From CAYWJA01 sp964458485 (lineage in GTDB: Bacteria; Patescibacteriota; Gracilibacteria; UM-FILTER-43-11): a stretch of 17,293 bases of DNA. Under the pieces are notes generated by a model. The model did not search any database and was not told where the DNA came from. It worked only from the letters and a program-made list of their open reading frames with translations. Positions 8,599-15,476 of this stretch are shown here, one piece after another. The DNA lies in contig CAYWJA010000033.1 of assembly GCA_964458485.1 (NCBI GenBank), positions 1-17,293 of the forward strand, written 5' to 3'. The stretch's first letter is position 1. Each line of letters opens with the position of its first letter. The position numbers and the translations under genes are program-made.

Positions 8599-9096
8599 AT
8601 GCTAAAAGGTGAATTTGTTTATTTAAGGAAAACTATCGTGGAAGATGCAGAAGAAAGCGCAAAATGGCTTAATGATGAAGAGGTCATAAAATTTTTAGGT
8701 ATAACAGAGGCTATAACACCAGAAAACAGAAAACAATTTCTGCAAAAAAAATTAAAAGATCCAACTGAACATATTTTTTCTATAATTCAGTCAGATACCA
8801 ATAAATATATTGGCAACGTTTACTTATATAAAATAGATGAAGGAAAAAAAGATGCAGAAATTGGCATATTTATTGGAGATAAAACATGTTGGAAAAAAGG
8901 ATGTGCCAAGGAAGCTGTTAATTTAATAACAGAATATGGCTTTAAAAAACTCGGTCTCAAGAAGATATATGCAAAAATAATTGAAAATAATATTGCTGCA
9001 ATTAAATGTTTTGAAAAAAGCAAATTCACAAAAGAATCCACGGAATACAATAGGCAAAATAAAGAAAAACTTATTTTATTATCTCTTTGCAGATAA
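8599..9096 (+). CDS. GNAT N-acetyltransferase (RimJ/RimL-like)
   Basis: The protein has 165 residues, normal for this subfamily. The opening FVYLRKTIVEDAEESAKWLND (spanning 6-26) is typical of RimJ/RimL-type GNATs. The acetyl-CoA pyrophosphate loop is WKKGCAKEA (98-106), equivalent to the family G-x-G/A signature. ENNIAAIKCFEKSKF (129-143) is the usual end motif. It should transfer an acetyl group from acetyl-CoA to an amine. Relatives acetylate ribosomal N-termini or amino-sugar nucleotides (PseH/WecD type); next to DegT aminotransferases an amino-sugar acceptor is attractive but unproven. It follows the SelO-like gene by 3 bases and overlaps the convergent PP-loop gene by 18 bases, which is unusual. 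It has no Shine-Dalgarno sequence. Confidence 0.88.
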   Translation: MLKGEFVYLRKTIVEDAEESAKWLNDEEVIKFLGITEAITPENRKQFLQKKLKDPTEHIFSIIQSDTNKYIGNVYLYKIDEGKKDAEIGIFIGDKTCWKKGCAKEAVNLITEYGFKKLGLKKIYAKIIENNIAAIKCFEKSKFTKESTEYNRQNKEKLILLSLCR

Positions 9097-9756
9097 TTCA
9101 TCATCTATATACTTCTGTGCAACAGGTATTTTCTTGGCAACATAATCTGCTATAGCAGCCTCTTGCCCTCTTTGAGTATCTGGTGAAAAAATTACACAAT
9201 ATGTTTGCACGCTGGTAAAAGGAATATTATGACGAATGCCCCTATCAATTAGCTCACCGTTATTCTCCACATCGTACACTGGATGTGTGTAATTAAGACC
9301 ATTATCCCTAACAAAAGAATCAACGCCATCCATAAATTCCGTTGTTTGCTCAGGGTGATAATCCTGCTTTTTTCTGTATCCATCACTTATCGTTTTAATA
9401 CCATGTCTAATTGCGTAAAGTATAATCTCTGCGGTCATAGCAATTTTACATCCAACACATGTCATATCTTGTTTAAATTCCAAAATATCTTCAGTAAGTG
9501 TATCGAAAACAATTTTCCGCATTAGATGCCTTATACTTATAATTTTAAAAATAATCGGTATATTCGGATCAACCCTTTCTAAATAAGAAAGCTGTCTTTC
9601 AATTTGTTCCAAAAAAGACACAGCGCCGTTATCGAAAGTAATTAAATGAGGTGATACACCCCTCTCTAAATAATGAATGGCTGTATGTGTGGAGTCGAGA
9701 CCACCGGAATACAAAATAGCTACTTCTTTTTCTGGTGTTTCTGATACTTTTTCCAT
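9079..9756 (-). CDS. PP-loop ATP pyrophosphatase (QueC/ExsB/thiolase-type)
   Basis: The protein has 225 residues. The PP-loop is ILYSGGLDST (14-23), which binds ATP and activates a substrate by adenylation with pyrophosphate release. A CVGC pair (100-103) follows, with one more Cys at 187. The full four-Cys zinc site of QueC is not present, so preQ0 synthesis is doubtful. The CxxC placement is closer to sulfur-inserting or amidotransfer PP-loop enzymes, for example tRNA thiolation or LarE-like proteins. It ends a minus-strand operon 10 bases after the HAM1-like gene, and its last six codons overlap the GNAT gene on the other strand. The substrate is unknown; the N-type ATP pyrophosphatase assignment is firm. 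Confidence 0.85.
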   Translation of the reverse strand: MEKVSETPEKEVAILYSGGLDSTHTAIHYLERGVSPHLITFDNGAVSFLEQIERQLSYLERVDPNIPIIFKIISIRHLMRKIVFDTLTEDILEFKQDMTCVGCKIAMTAEIILYAIRHGIKTISDGYRKKQDYHPEQTTEFMDGVDSFVRDNGLNYTHPVYDVENNGELIDRGIRHNIPFTSVQTYCVIFSPDTQRGQEAAIADYVAKKIPVAQKYIDDELSAKR

Positions 9757-9766
9757 AATATAAAAT

Positions 9767-10348
9767 TTAAAGATTAATAAATTTTTCCAAAAGATATCTT
9801 CGTATGCGAATATCTTTAGATAAAAATTCTGTACCTCTTAATTCCGCTAGTGTCTTTTTATATTCCGCAATATAAAGAAGGGATGCTAAAGGATGGCCGG
9901 CAACAATATCCCCTCTGGGCTCAAGCAATAAAACACCACTGTCAGTCTCAACTCTTTGTATGTAATCACGAGAATCTAAAACTATAGTCCCAACACCAAC
10001 AAAATCACACTGCCTTCCTTCTTCGGGCAAATGTTTAATTTGATTAATTGTAAATTGTAGCAATTCCTCATCGCTCATTGGCCTGCCTGCCCACCTTCTT
10101 GTGTGGACGCCTGGGGATTTCTGTAAACCTCCTATCTCCATTCCAAAATCATCAGCAAACACAGGATCTCCTGTTAAATCATGAACTATTCTTGCTTTTT
10201 GAAGAGCATTATCTAAATAAGTTTCTCCGTCTTCGCTCAAAATAACACCATCTGGAGGCATATGAACATCAACATCAAACTCCTGAGATAATGTACTCAT
10301 ACTAGAAACCTTTTCCGGATTATGTGATGCAACAACGAGTTTTTTCAT
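9767..10348 (-). CDS. HAM1/RdgB-like nucleoside-triphosphate pyrophosphatase, divergent
   Basis: The protein has 193 residues, normal for the family. The family start is VVASHNPEKV (5-14), equivalent to the T-x-N-x-x-K substrate loop. ETYLDNALQKA (42-52), FADDFGMEIGGL (64-75, with the catalytic acidic pair) and SPGVHTRRWAG (78-88) follow. Canonical members hydrolyse ITP/XTP/dITP to the monophosphate. The C-terminal half deviates: the usual G-[FY]-x-x-D-P-x-F is replaced by GDIVAGHPLASL (spanning 145-156), and the base-recognising S-H-R near the end reads IRIRR. Specificity for inosine/xanthosine nucleotides is therefore doubtful and another NTP may be the substrate. It lies between the rlmN-like and PP-loop genes with gaps of about 10 bases. 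Seven T residues directly precede the ATG. Confidence 0.85.
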   Translation of the reverse strand: MKKLVVASHNPEKVSSMSTLSQEFDVDVHMPPDGVILSEDGETYLDNALQKARIVHDLTGDPVFADDFGMEIGGLQKSPGVHTRRWAGRPMSDEELLQFTINQIKHLPEEGRQCDFVGVGTIVLDSRDYIQRVETDSGVLLLEPRGDIVAGHPLASLLYIAEYKKTLAELRGTEFLSKDIRIRRYLLEKFINL

Positions 10349-10357
10349 AAAAAAATA

Positions 10358-11281
10358 TTATTTTTCACAATGGATATGATTTCTTAATTGTCCACAGCTT
10401 GCAAAAACATCATCATCCCTATCTCCCTTAAAAACTTGTATATTTAATCCTTCTGACCTTAGTAATTCAGCTGCCCTATCAACACCTTCATCAGAAACCG
10501 GCTTATATGGCACTCCTGGAAATGGATTAAAAGTAGATAACTTCATTCTCCTAGCCTGTGGTTTTTCCTTGGCAAACTGCAATAAACCTCTTAGATCATC
10601 TTCTCTGTTATTTATCCCCTTTATTAAAGGAATATTATATTTTACAGGGCTACCTACCTTTTCAGAATATGAATCTAGTGCAGTAATGGCATCTGCCAAT
10701 GGAGTAGTAAGAGGTATTAACCTTTTTCTAAGATCTGATAATAATGTAATTAAACTATATTGAAGATTCAAAGGAAGTCTCAGCCCCCTTTGTGCATCAG
10801 CAAGACGAGTAAGCAATTGTAAATTAATACCCATTGTCGATATAGAAACATGATCAATTAAATCATCTGATTCATCAAGCTCAGAAATAGCCTGCATCAT
10901 GCTGTCAAAGTTACCAAAAGGTTCACCATTACCCATAAACCCGACTGAATTAACCACTTCTCCATTAATATCTGCAGCTCGTGCATTAATTGCAAATCTT
11001 ACCTGCTCAACTAACTCCCCTGCGTCCAAACGTCTTTCAAATGGTTTTTCGCTATATGGAATTGCACACATTTTACAGCCCATATTACAGCCAGCCATAC
11101 TAGAAACACATATATCGTGACGAGATTTATCTTCTTTTAAAAAAGTCCCTGTTTCAAATAACCCCTCTCTTTCAACATCTTTAAACACAACTTTTCCTAT
11201 TCTTCTATTTGGCGATAGTTTAAAATCTACTAATTCTAAATCACTATCATTTGTAACAATTGGAGTGGCTAAATTCTTCAT
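10358..11281 (-). CDS. RlmN/Cfr-family radical SAM methyltransferase, lacking the N-terminal domain
   Basis: With the start at 11281 the protein has 307 residues; canonical RlmN has about 350-385 including an N-terminal accessory domain, absent here. All catalytic cysteines of the family are present. Cys58 sits in DICVSS; Cys65, Cys69 and Cys72 form CNMGCKMC for the 4Fe-4S cluster; Cys296 in FASCGQL is the residue that carries the methyl group. FMGNGEPFGNFD (115-126) and SISTMGI (146-152) match the family SAM motifs. RlmN makes 2-methyladenosine at 23S rRNA A2503 and tRNA A37; Cfr makes 8-methyl-A2503 and gives antibiotic resistance. Motifs alone do not separate them. An in-frame extension to 11452 is rejected because it is antisense to the aminotransferase and reads as noise. 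It heads a three-gene operon and has essentially no upstream space. Confidence 0.88.
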   Translation of the reverse strand: MKNLATPIVTNDSDLELVDFKLSPNRRIGKVVFKDVEREGLFETGTFLKEDKSRHDICVSSMAGCNMGCKMCAIPYSEKPFERRLDAGELVEQVRFAINARAADINGEVVNSVGFMGNGEPFGNFDSMMQAISELDESDDLIDHVSISTMGINLQLLTRLADAQRGLRLPLNLQYSLITLLSDLRKRLIPLTTPLADAITALDSYSEKVGSPVKYNIPLIKGINNREDDLRGLLQFAKEKPQARRMKLSTFNPFPGVPYKPVSDEGVDRAAELLRSEGLNIQVFKGDRDDDVFASCGQLRNHIHCEK

Positions 11282-12030
11282 TAATATTTTTAGGAGGGAT
11301 AATTTCCCCGGAAATAGAAGAAATTGCTGCATTCTGTAAGGAAAGAGGAATTCCTTTGGTTGAAGACTGTGCGCATGCACATGGATGCACAATAAACGAT
11401 AAACCTGCAGGATCTTTTGGTGATGTAGGGACATTTTCTTATGTACCAACAAAAGTAATTACAGCTAATGAAGGTGGGATGATAGTAACTGATCGAGATG
11501 ATATTTATAGAAATGCATCAGCAATGAGAGATCACGGAAAACTAGATAGAAATACAAACCTGCATCAAATAGATGGAAATAGCTGGAGAATGACAGAAAT
11601 AAATGCATTGATTGGAACACAGCAAATGGAAAGGCTGCAGGAATTTTTAGTTCATAGAGCTAAAATGGCAAATATTTTTGACGAAGAGTTAGCACACCAA
11701 GGTGTTTTACATCCACTTCCTATTCCAAAAGAAGGTGTTAGTAATTATTATAAATATATAGTGCGGCCTATTAATACGGACTCATTTGATAGAGATAGGT
11801 TTAAACAAAGATTAAGAGAAGAACATGAAGTTGGACTAAGTGGCGAAGTTTACACGCATGGATGCCATGAGCAACCTGTTCTTCAAAATGCTGGATTTAA
11901 AGGTGGTCCTTTTCCTAATGCAGCAAAATTTTGTAAATCACATTTATGCCTGCCAATTTATAATAATATGACAGAAAAAGAGGCTCGCATTATAACTAGT
12001 TCTATCAGGGATTTAATTTTAAAGTCATAA
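11260..12030 (+). CDS. DegT/DnrJ/EryC1 aminotransferase, N-terminally truncated (likely broken)
   Basis: The frame gives 256 residues, against about 370-400 for the family. Recognisable homology starts at LGGIISPEIEEI (about residue 11), which corresponds to about residue 130 of the complete paralogue next door. Present are the cofactor Asp in LVEDCAHAHG (33-42), the PLP-binding Lys65 in VPTKVITANEGG, and the C-terminal domain with SGEVYTHGCHEQPV. Missing is the N-terminal third, including the G-S-G-T phosphate-anchor loop and substrate residues, so activity as a stand-alone enzyme is unlikely. The first eight codons overlap the rlmN-like gene on the other strand. The gene ends in TAATG, coupling to the next start. 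Intact members transaminate keto-sugars or keto-inositols. The undamaged remaining frame suggests recent truncation or an assembly join; it could also complement a split partner elsewhere. Confidence 0.75.
   Translation: MEWLNSSLIFLGGIISPEIEEIAAFCKERGIPLVEDCAHAHGCTINDKPAGSFGDVGTFSYVPTKVITANEGGMIVTDRDDIYRNASAMRDHGKLDRNTNLHQIDGNSWRMTEINALIGTQQMERLQEFLVHRAKMANIFDEELAHQGVLHPLPIPKEGVSNYYKYIVRPINTDSFDRDRFKQRLREEHEVGLSGEVYTHGCHEQPVLQNAGFKGGPFPNAAKFCKSHLCLPIYNNMTEKEARIITSSIRDLILKS
11279..11295. other. Breakpoint between the rlmN-like gene and the truncated DegT gene
   Basis: The rlmN-like ATG occupies 11279-11281 on the minus strand. Recognisable DegT coding sequence begins within about 10 bases to the right on the plus strand. 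Two divergent genes would normally have a promoter region here; there is none, and the DegT gene lacks its first third. This marks an insertion, deletion, inversion or assembly join. I found no inverted repeat or target duplication at the junction. Confidence 0.65.
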
Positions 12031-13136
12031 TGAAATTTATAGACATTCCACAGCAAGATAGATTTGTTGCAGGTGAAATAAAAAAAGCTGTAGCAGGTGT
12101 TGTAGATAGAGGCGATTTTATATTAGGGGATAATGTACAAAAATTTGAAGAAGAAATGGCTGAGTATCACGGGGTAAAACATGCAATAGGAGTTGGCTCT
12201 GGTACAGCTGCATTACATTTAGCAGTACAGGCTTTAAACCTGCCACAAGGCAGTGAAGTTATAACAACTCCATTTACATATTATGCAACTACTGAGGCTA
12301 TTTTAAAAAATGGCCTTGTCCCTGTTTTTGCTGATATCAATCTTGAAGACGGAAATATAGACCCAGGCTCTGCAGAAAGAATGCTGACAGAAAAAACACG
12401 TGCAATCCTCCCTGTCCATATTTTTGGCAAACCATGTAAAATGATGGAATTGGTAGATCTTTCAAGAAAAAAAGCTTTATATATAATAGAAGATTGTGCT
12501 CAGGCAATAGGTGCGGACATTAGCGGAAAAAAAGTAGGAAGTATAGGTAATATGGGATGCCTTTCTTTTTATCCAACAAAAAATTTAGGATGTTATGGTG
12601 ATGGTGGAATGATAACTACAGATAGTGACGAATTAGTTCAATATATAAAAAAACTAAGAGAAAATGGAGTAATAGGGCCGTATGAACACCAATTAGTTGG
12701 TGAAAATTCAAGGCTGGATACAATGCAGGCATCAATATTGAATATAAAAGCTAAATATTTAGATAAACTAAATAAAATTAGACAAAAGCATGCAGAAATA
12801 TATATGGAGGAATTGAGCAGCTTACAACAAAAAGGTGTAATACAACTGCCAACAGTAAATGAAAATGAAACACATGTATTTCACCAGTTTACTTTACGCG
12901 TAAAAAATCGTAATGCATTAAAACAATTTTTAGATCAGCATGGCATACCATCTGCTATTTACTACAGCCGATCTTTAGCAGATCAGCCAGTATTTAGAGA
13001 TCATAAATGCAGGGCAGATGACTTAAAAAATACACATAAATTATGTTCTGAGGTTTTATCTCTTCCTATAGCGCCACACTTAGAAGAATCAGACATTAGA
13101 CATGTTTGCGATATAATAAAAAAATTTTATGGCTGA
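12030..13136 (+). CDS. DegT/DnrJ/EryC1 sugar aminotransferase, complete
   Basis: The protein has 368 residues, full length for PLP-dependent sugar aminotransferases. Features in order are the start FIDIPQQDRFVAGEI, GDFILGDNVQKFEEEMAEY (spanning 28-46), and the PLP-phosphate loop VGSGTAALHLA (55-65). PFTYYATTEAI (81-91) covers the cofactor ring, VHIFGKP (129-135) follows, IIEDCAQAIGA (152-162) has Asp155 contacting the pyridine nitrogen, and FYPTKNLGCYGDGG (180-193) has Schiff-base Lys184. The family uses an amino donor such as glutamate or glutamine to convert keto-sugar nucleotides or keto-inositols to amines. It starts at 12030 inside the TAATG that ends the truncated paralogue, and its end overlaps the first radical SAM gene by 8 bases. 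Product identity (3-amino or 4-amino sugar, or aminocyclitol) cannot be read from sequence. Confidence 0.93.
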   Translation: MKFIDIPQQDRFVAGEIKKAVAGVVDRGDFILGDNVQKFEEEMAEYHGVKHAIGVGSGTAALHLAVQALNLPQGSEVITTPFTYYATTEAILKNGLVPVFADINLEDGNIDPGSAERMLTEKTRAILPVHIFGKPCKMMELVDLSRKKALYIIEDCAQAIGADISGKKVGSIGNMGCLSFYPTKNLGCYGDGGMITTDSDELVQYIKKLRENGVIGPYEHQLVGENSRLDTMQASILNIKAKYLDKLNKIRQKHAEIYMEELSSLQQKGVIQLPTVNENETHVFHQFTLRVKNRNALKQFLDQHGIPSAIYYSRSLADQPVFRDHKCRADDLKNTHKLCSEVLSLPIAPHLEESDIRHVCDIIKKFYG

Positions 13137-14175
13137 TGAATTTGAAGTAAATAAATTAGAGTCATTTCCAAAAAAAGCTGATGCTGTAATACAAGCAGCT
13201 GAAACTGGAGAGTTAGATACAACATATCCAATAAGTGTGGAGCTTTCTCTTACCTTTAGGTGTAATTTAAATTGCATATGGTGTTCTGATGCTGCAATTA
13301 GAAAAAAATTTAAAGGAGATTTAGACAATCAAGTAGCAAAAAAATTAATTACAGATTTAAGCAATGGTGGAACAAAAGGTGTTGTATTTGAAGGTGGTGG
13401 CGAGCCGACTCTGTCGCCACATTTAGGTGAAATGGTGGAACATGCCAGAGGACAAAATATGGCAACAGGATTAATAACAAACGGTACGATTTTACCCCCC
13501 GAGGAATGCCTTAGGTCATTAGAGTGGACAAGAATTAGCTTAGACGCATCTACCCCGGAACAAATAAAACAATTAAAAGGTAGGGATGTTTTTAATCAAA
13601 TTCTAGATAATATAAAAGCAATGCGCCGAAATGCGCAAGATCTTGTTATTGGTATCTCTTATATACTATCTGAAAATAACATGGAAGGTGCTGGAGAGCT
13701 CGTTAGAGGGGTACGGGATTTAGTAAATTATATTCAATTTAAACCAGTTGTAGATCATCCGGAGTTATCACCGGTTGATATTGCGCCTATTAGAGACTTA
13801 AAAACATTAGAAACTGATACATGCTCAATTTATACCGATGCACTTGATGATAATTCTGTAACAGGTAATGGAAAATTACCATGTATTGCCCATAGTATTA
13901 CCAGTGTTATAGGTGCGGATGGTGATGTTTATATATGTGGCAGACTGAACCAAATAAATGGATGGCTTCCAATTGGGAACTTACATAGTGCATCTTTTAA
14001 TGAAATGTGGAATGGAAGAGTTAGAGAATCTCAGGCAACACTCTTAAATAATACTGAAATTTGTTCTAATTGCTGCCCTGAATGCAGAATATATAAATTT
14101 AACAGAGATATATACGAAGGAAAAATAAAACCCCCATACAAAAAAGATGGTCATAAAACACCTAATTTTATATAA
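13129..14175 (+). CDS. Radical SAM enzyme with SPASM/twitch C-terminal domain (1)
   Basis: The protein has 348 residues. The SAM-binding 4Fe-4S motif is CNLNCIWC (Cys45, 49, 52), followed by FEGGGEPT (88-94+), TNGT and a typical partial TIM barrel with ISLDAST. The C-terminus holds an auxiliary-cluster domain: Cys252 and Cys270 in the classic GADGDVYICG context, then Cys312, 315, 316 and 319 in CSNCCPEC. IGNLHSASFNEMWNG between them is the usual SPASM bridging segment. Relatives include peptide-modifying enzymes and the aminocyclitol dehydrogenase BtrN. The aminotransferase neighbours favour a carbohydrate or cyclitol oxidation or carbon-radical step over peptide maturation, and no precursor peptide is visible nearby; that is inference. 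It overlaps the preceding gene by 8 bases and abuts the next with no gap. Confidence 0.92.
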   Translation: MADEFEVNKLESFPKKADAVIQAAETGELDTTYPISVELSLTFRCNLNCIWCSDAAIRKKFKGDLDNQVAKKLITDLSNGGTKGVVFEGGGEPTLSPHLGEMVEHARGQNMATGLITNGTILPPEECLRSLEWTRISLDASTPEQIKQLKGRDVFNQILDNIKAMRRNAQDLVIGISYILSENNMEGAGELVRGVRDLVNYIQFKPVVDHPELSPVDIAPIRDLKTLETDTCSIYTDALDDNSVTGNGKLPCIAHSITSVIGADGDVYICGRLNQINGWLPIGNLHSASFNEMWNGRVRESQATLLNNTEICSNCCPECRIYKFNRDIYEGKIKPPYKKDGHKTPNFI

Positions 14176-15279
14176 ATGGTAGGTCAAGCAGGCAAAAAAT
14201 CACCATTAGCTGATATCAGAAATCAATCTTTAGCATTACATTATGCTGGTGTTTATAATAAAAATTCTGAATGGCTACATGGTAAAGATGGAAATCCAGA
14301 AATGCCATTAATAGATATTTATGTTACAGATAATTGCAATGCAAATTGCCCAATGTGCATAGCGCCGAGAGGGACAAATCATTTGCCAATTGATAGTGTA
14401 GAAAGAATACAAGAATTCAGCCCACGCGTTATAACATTAACAGGTGGTGGAGAACCTTCTGTTTATAAATATGGCTTTGAAAATTATGTAGCAGAAATAA
14501 GAAAAAGACTTGGCAATATTCCGCTTGGAGTAATGACTAATGGCATTAGGCAGATGGATGCAGATGCCCTACGTGAACTTGAATGGATTCGCATTTCTAT
14601 CAATGCCGTAACACATGCATCATATAAAAAAACATATGGCATTGACCAGCTAGAAAGGGTAATTGCCAACCTGCCCCATTATATAAATAATGTAAATGGA
14701 AATGTTGGCATAGGATTCGTTTATAATTCACAAAATTTGGAGGAAATATTTATTATAGCTAGAATATTAATTGGCCTGATGAAAAGATTAAATGTTGATG
14801 ACTGTAAAAAAATTAATTTACAATTACGCCCACAGGTTACGCGCGATTATGTAAAATATAAAATAACCAAACAACATCGCCAAAGGCTACAAAGACAATT
14901 TGAAAAAATGCCAAATGATATAAGGGAGTTTTTATTAACAAAAAGTAACTTTAGTCAATTACTAGAAGAAAACAAAGAAGAACCTGTAAGGCCTTTTGAT
15001 AATTGTCATATTTCTTTATTACAAATGGATGTAGATGCTGATGGGGGAGTCTATCCCTGCCCACAGAAAGCCCATCATCAGGTTTTATCTTATGGTAATA
15101 TAATGGATCCAAATTTTTTACAAAAAATTCGCGGTAAACTGACAGATCAATTCAATGAGTGTAACTCAGAAACCTGCCCACAATGCCCACAGGCAGAGGT
15201 TAATCATTTATTTGATGCATATGGCAGAGAAATAAAAAAAGAAGGCGAATCTGAACCGGATAAAATTGTGTTTTTTTAA
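14176..15279 (+). CDS. Radical SAM enzyme with SPASM/twitch-like C-terminal domain (2)
   Basis: The protein has 367 residues. The cluster motif is CNANCPMC (Cys54, 58, 61) after IDIYVTDN, with LTGGGEPSV (88-96), MTNGI (120-124) and the ISIN strand (140-143). A charged insert occupies about 220-270. Auxiliary-cluster cysteines are Cys277, Cys295 in DADGGVYPCP, and Cys329, 334 and 337 in the C-terminal CNSETCPQC. It is only distantly like the preceding radical SAM protein, so a different step on the same product is likelier than redundancy. The ATG at 14176 directly follows the previous stop, so translation is probably coupled. It is the last gene of the plus-strand operon. No peptide substrate gene is visible. 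The substrate is unknown; the family call is firm. Confidence 0.92.
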   Translation: MVGQAGKKSPLADIRNQSLALHYAGVYNKNSEWLHGKDGNPEMPLIDIYVTDNCNANCPMCIAPRGTNHLPIDSVERIQEFSPRVITLTGGGEPSVYKYGFENYVAEIRKRLGNIPLGVMTNGIRQMDADALRELEWIRISINAVTHASYKKTYGIDQLERVIANLPHYINNVNGNVGIGFVYNSQNLEEIFIIARILIGLMKRLNVDDCKKINLQLRPQVTRDYVKYKITKQHRQRLQRQFEKMPNDIREFLLTKSNFSQLLEENKEEPVRPFDNCHISLLQMDVDADGGVYPCPQKAHHQVLSYGNIMDPNFLQKIRGKLTDQFNECNSETCPQCPQAEVNHLFDAYGREIKKEGESEPDKIVFF

Positions 15280-15288
15280 TAACTATTT

Positions 15289-15378
15289 TTACGCAGTGTT
15301 GGTAGCTACATTTTTACCCTTACGAAAAATATAGTAAAAATATAGCATTTTCGTAAAGGTAACAATACTATATCGTAA
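15289..15378. promoter_or_regulatory. Cluster of TTACG/CGTAA half-sites and an inverted repeat upstream of the rhs gene
   Basis: Four TTACG or CGTAA elements occur in 90 bases: 15289-15293, 15320-15324, 15352-15356 and 15374-15378. The middle two sit in an imperfect inverted repeat (arms about 15314-15330 and 15347-15362, one mismatch and one bulge). An 8-bp palindrome GTAGCTAC lies at about 15302-15309. All are just upstream of the promoter at 15385. No T run follows the repeat, so an operator is likelier than a terminator. The binding protein is unknown. The sequence between 15280 and 15451 contains no gene. Confidence 0.45.
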
Positions 15379-15384
15379 AAAACC

Positions 15385-15413
15385 TTGACAAAAAAATTTT
15401 TTTAGCATAAGCT
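15385..15413 (+). promoter_or_regulatory. Promoter of the rhs toxin gene
   Basis: A perfect TTGACA (15385-15390) is followed after 17 bases by TAAGCT (15408-15413), a weak -10 match. The spacer contains an A6-T7 tract. Predicted transcription would start near 15420, about 30 bases before the ATG at 15452. Confidence 0.55.
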
Positions 15414-15428
15414 CGAAAACCTCCCATG

Positions 15429-15476
15429 CAACTTTCTTAAACTTTTATATTATGAAAAGTACTTATAAGAAAGTTG
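15429..15476 (+). promoter_or_regulatory. Hairpin enclosing the rhs start codon
   Basis: A perfect 11-bp inverted repeat (15429-15439 with 15466-15476) flanks the ATG at 15452. An inner 6-bp repeat (15441-15446 with 15455-15460) leaves the start codon partly in the 8-base loop. In the mRNA this would fold around the initiation region and could limit translation. The arms are exact, the function is inference. Confidence 0.5.

Noticed and set aside
9079..9756. QueC (7-cyano-7-deazaguanine synthase), suggesting a deazapurine DNA-modification system
   Set aside because: The PP-loop is present but the four-cysteine zinc site is not, and no QueD/QueE/FolE or dpd-like genes are in the window.
11292..11304. 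Near-perfect AGGAGG as a Shine-Dalgarno site for the truncated DegT gene
   Set aside because: No ATG, GTG or TTG follows at a usable distance; only ATA/ATT codons are in frame. The bases simply encode the conserved Leu-Gly-Gly, and no other gene here uses an SD site.
11282..11452. Longer start for the rlmN-like gene, adding 57 residues
   Set aside because: The extra codons are antisense to the DegT coding sequence and read as a His/Leu/Lys-rich string unlike the RlmN N-terminal domain; the ATG at 11281 gives a sensible beta-strand start.
13129..15279. Peptide-maturation (RiPP) system around the two radical SAM genes
   Set aside because: No short precursor ORF, RRE-like domain, protease or peptide transporter is visible nearby; aminotransferase and sugar enzymes fit a carbohydrate pathway better.
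15314..15362. Inverted repeat after the second radical SAM gene as an intrinsic terminator
   Set aside because: Neither arm is followed by a T run, the loop is 16 bases, and the sequence is part of a wider set of CGTAA sites next to a promoter, so an operator is the better reading.
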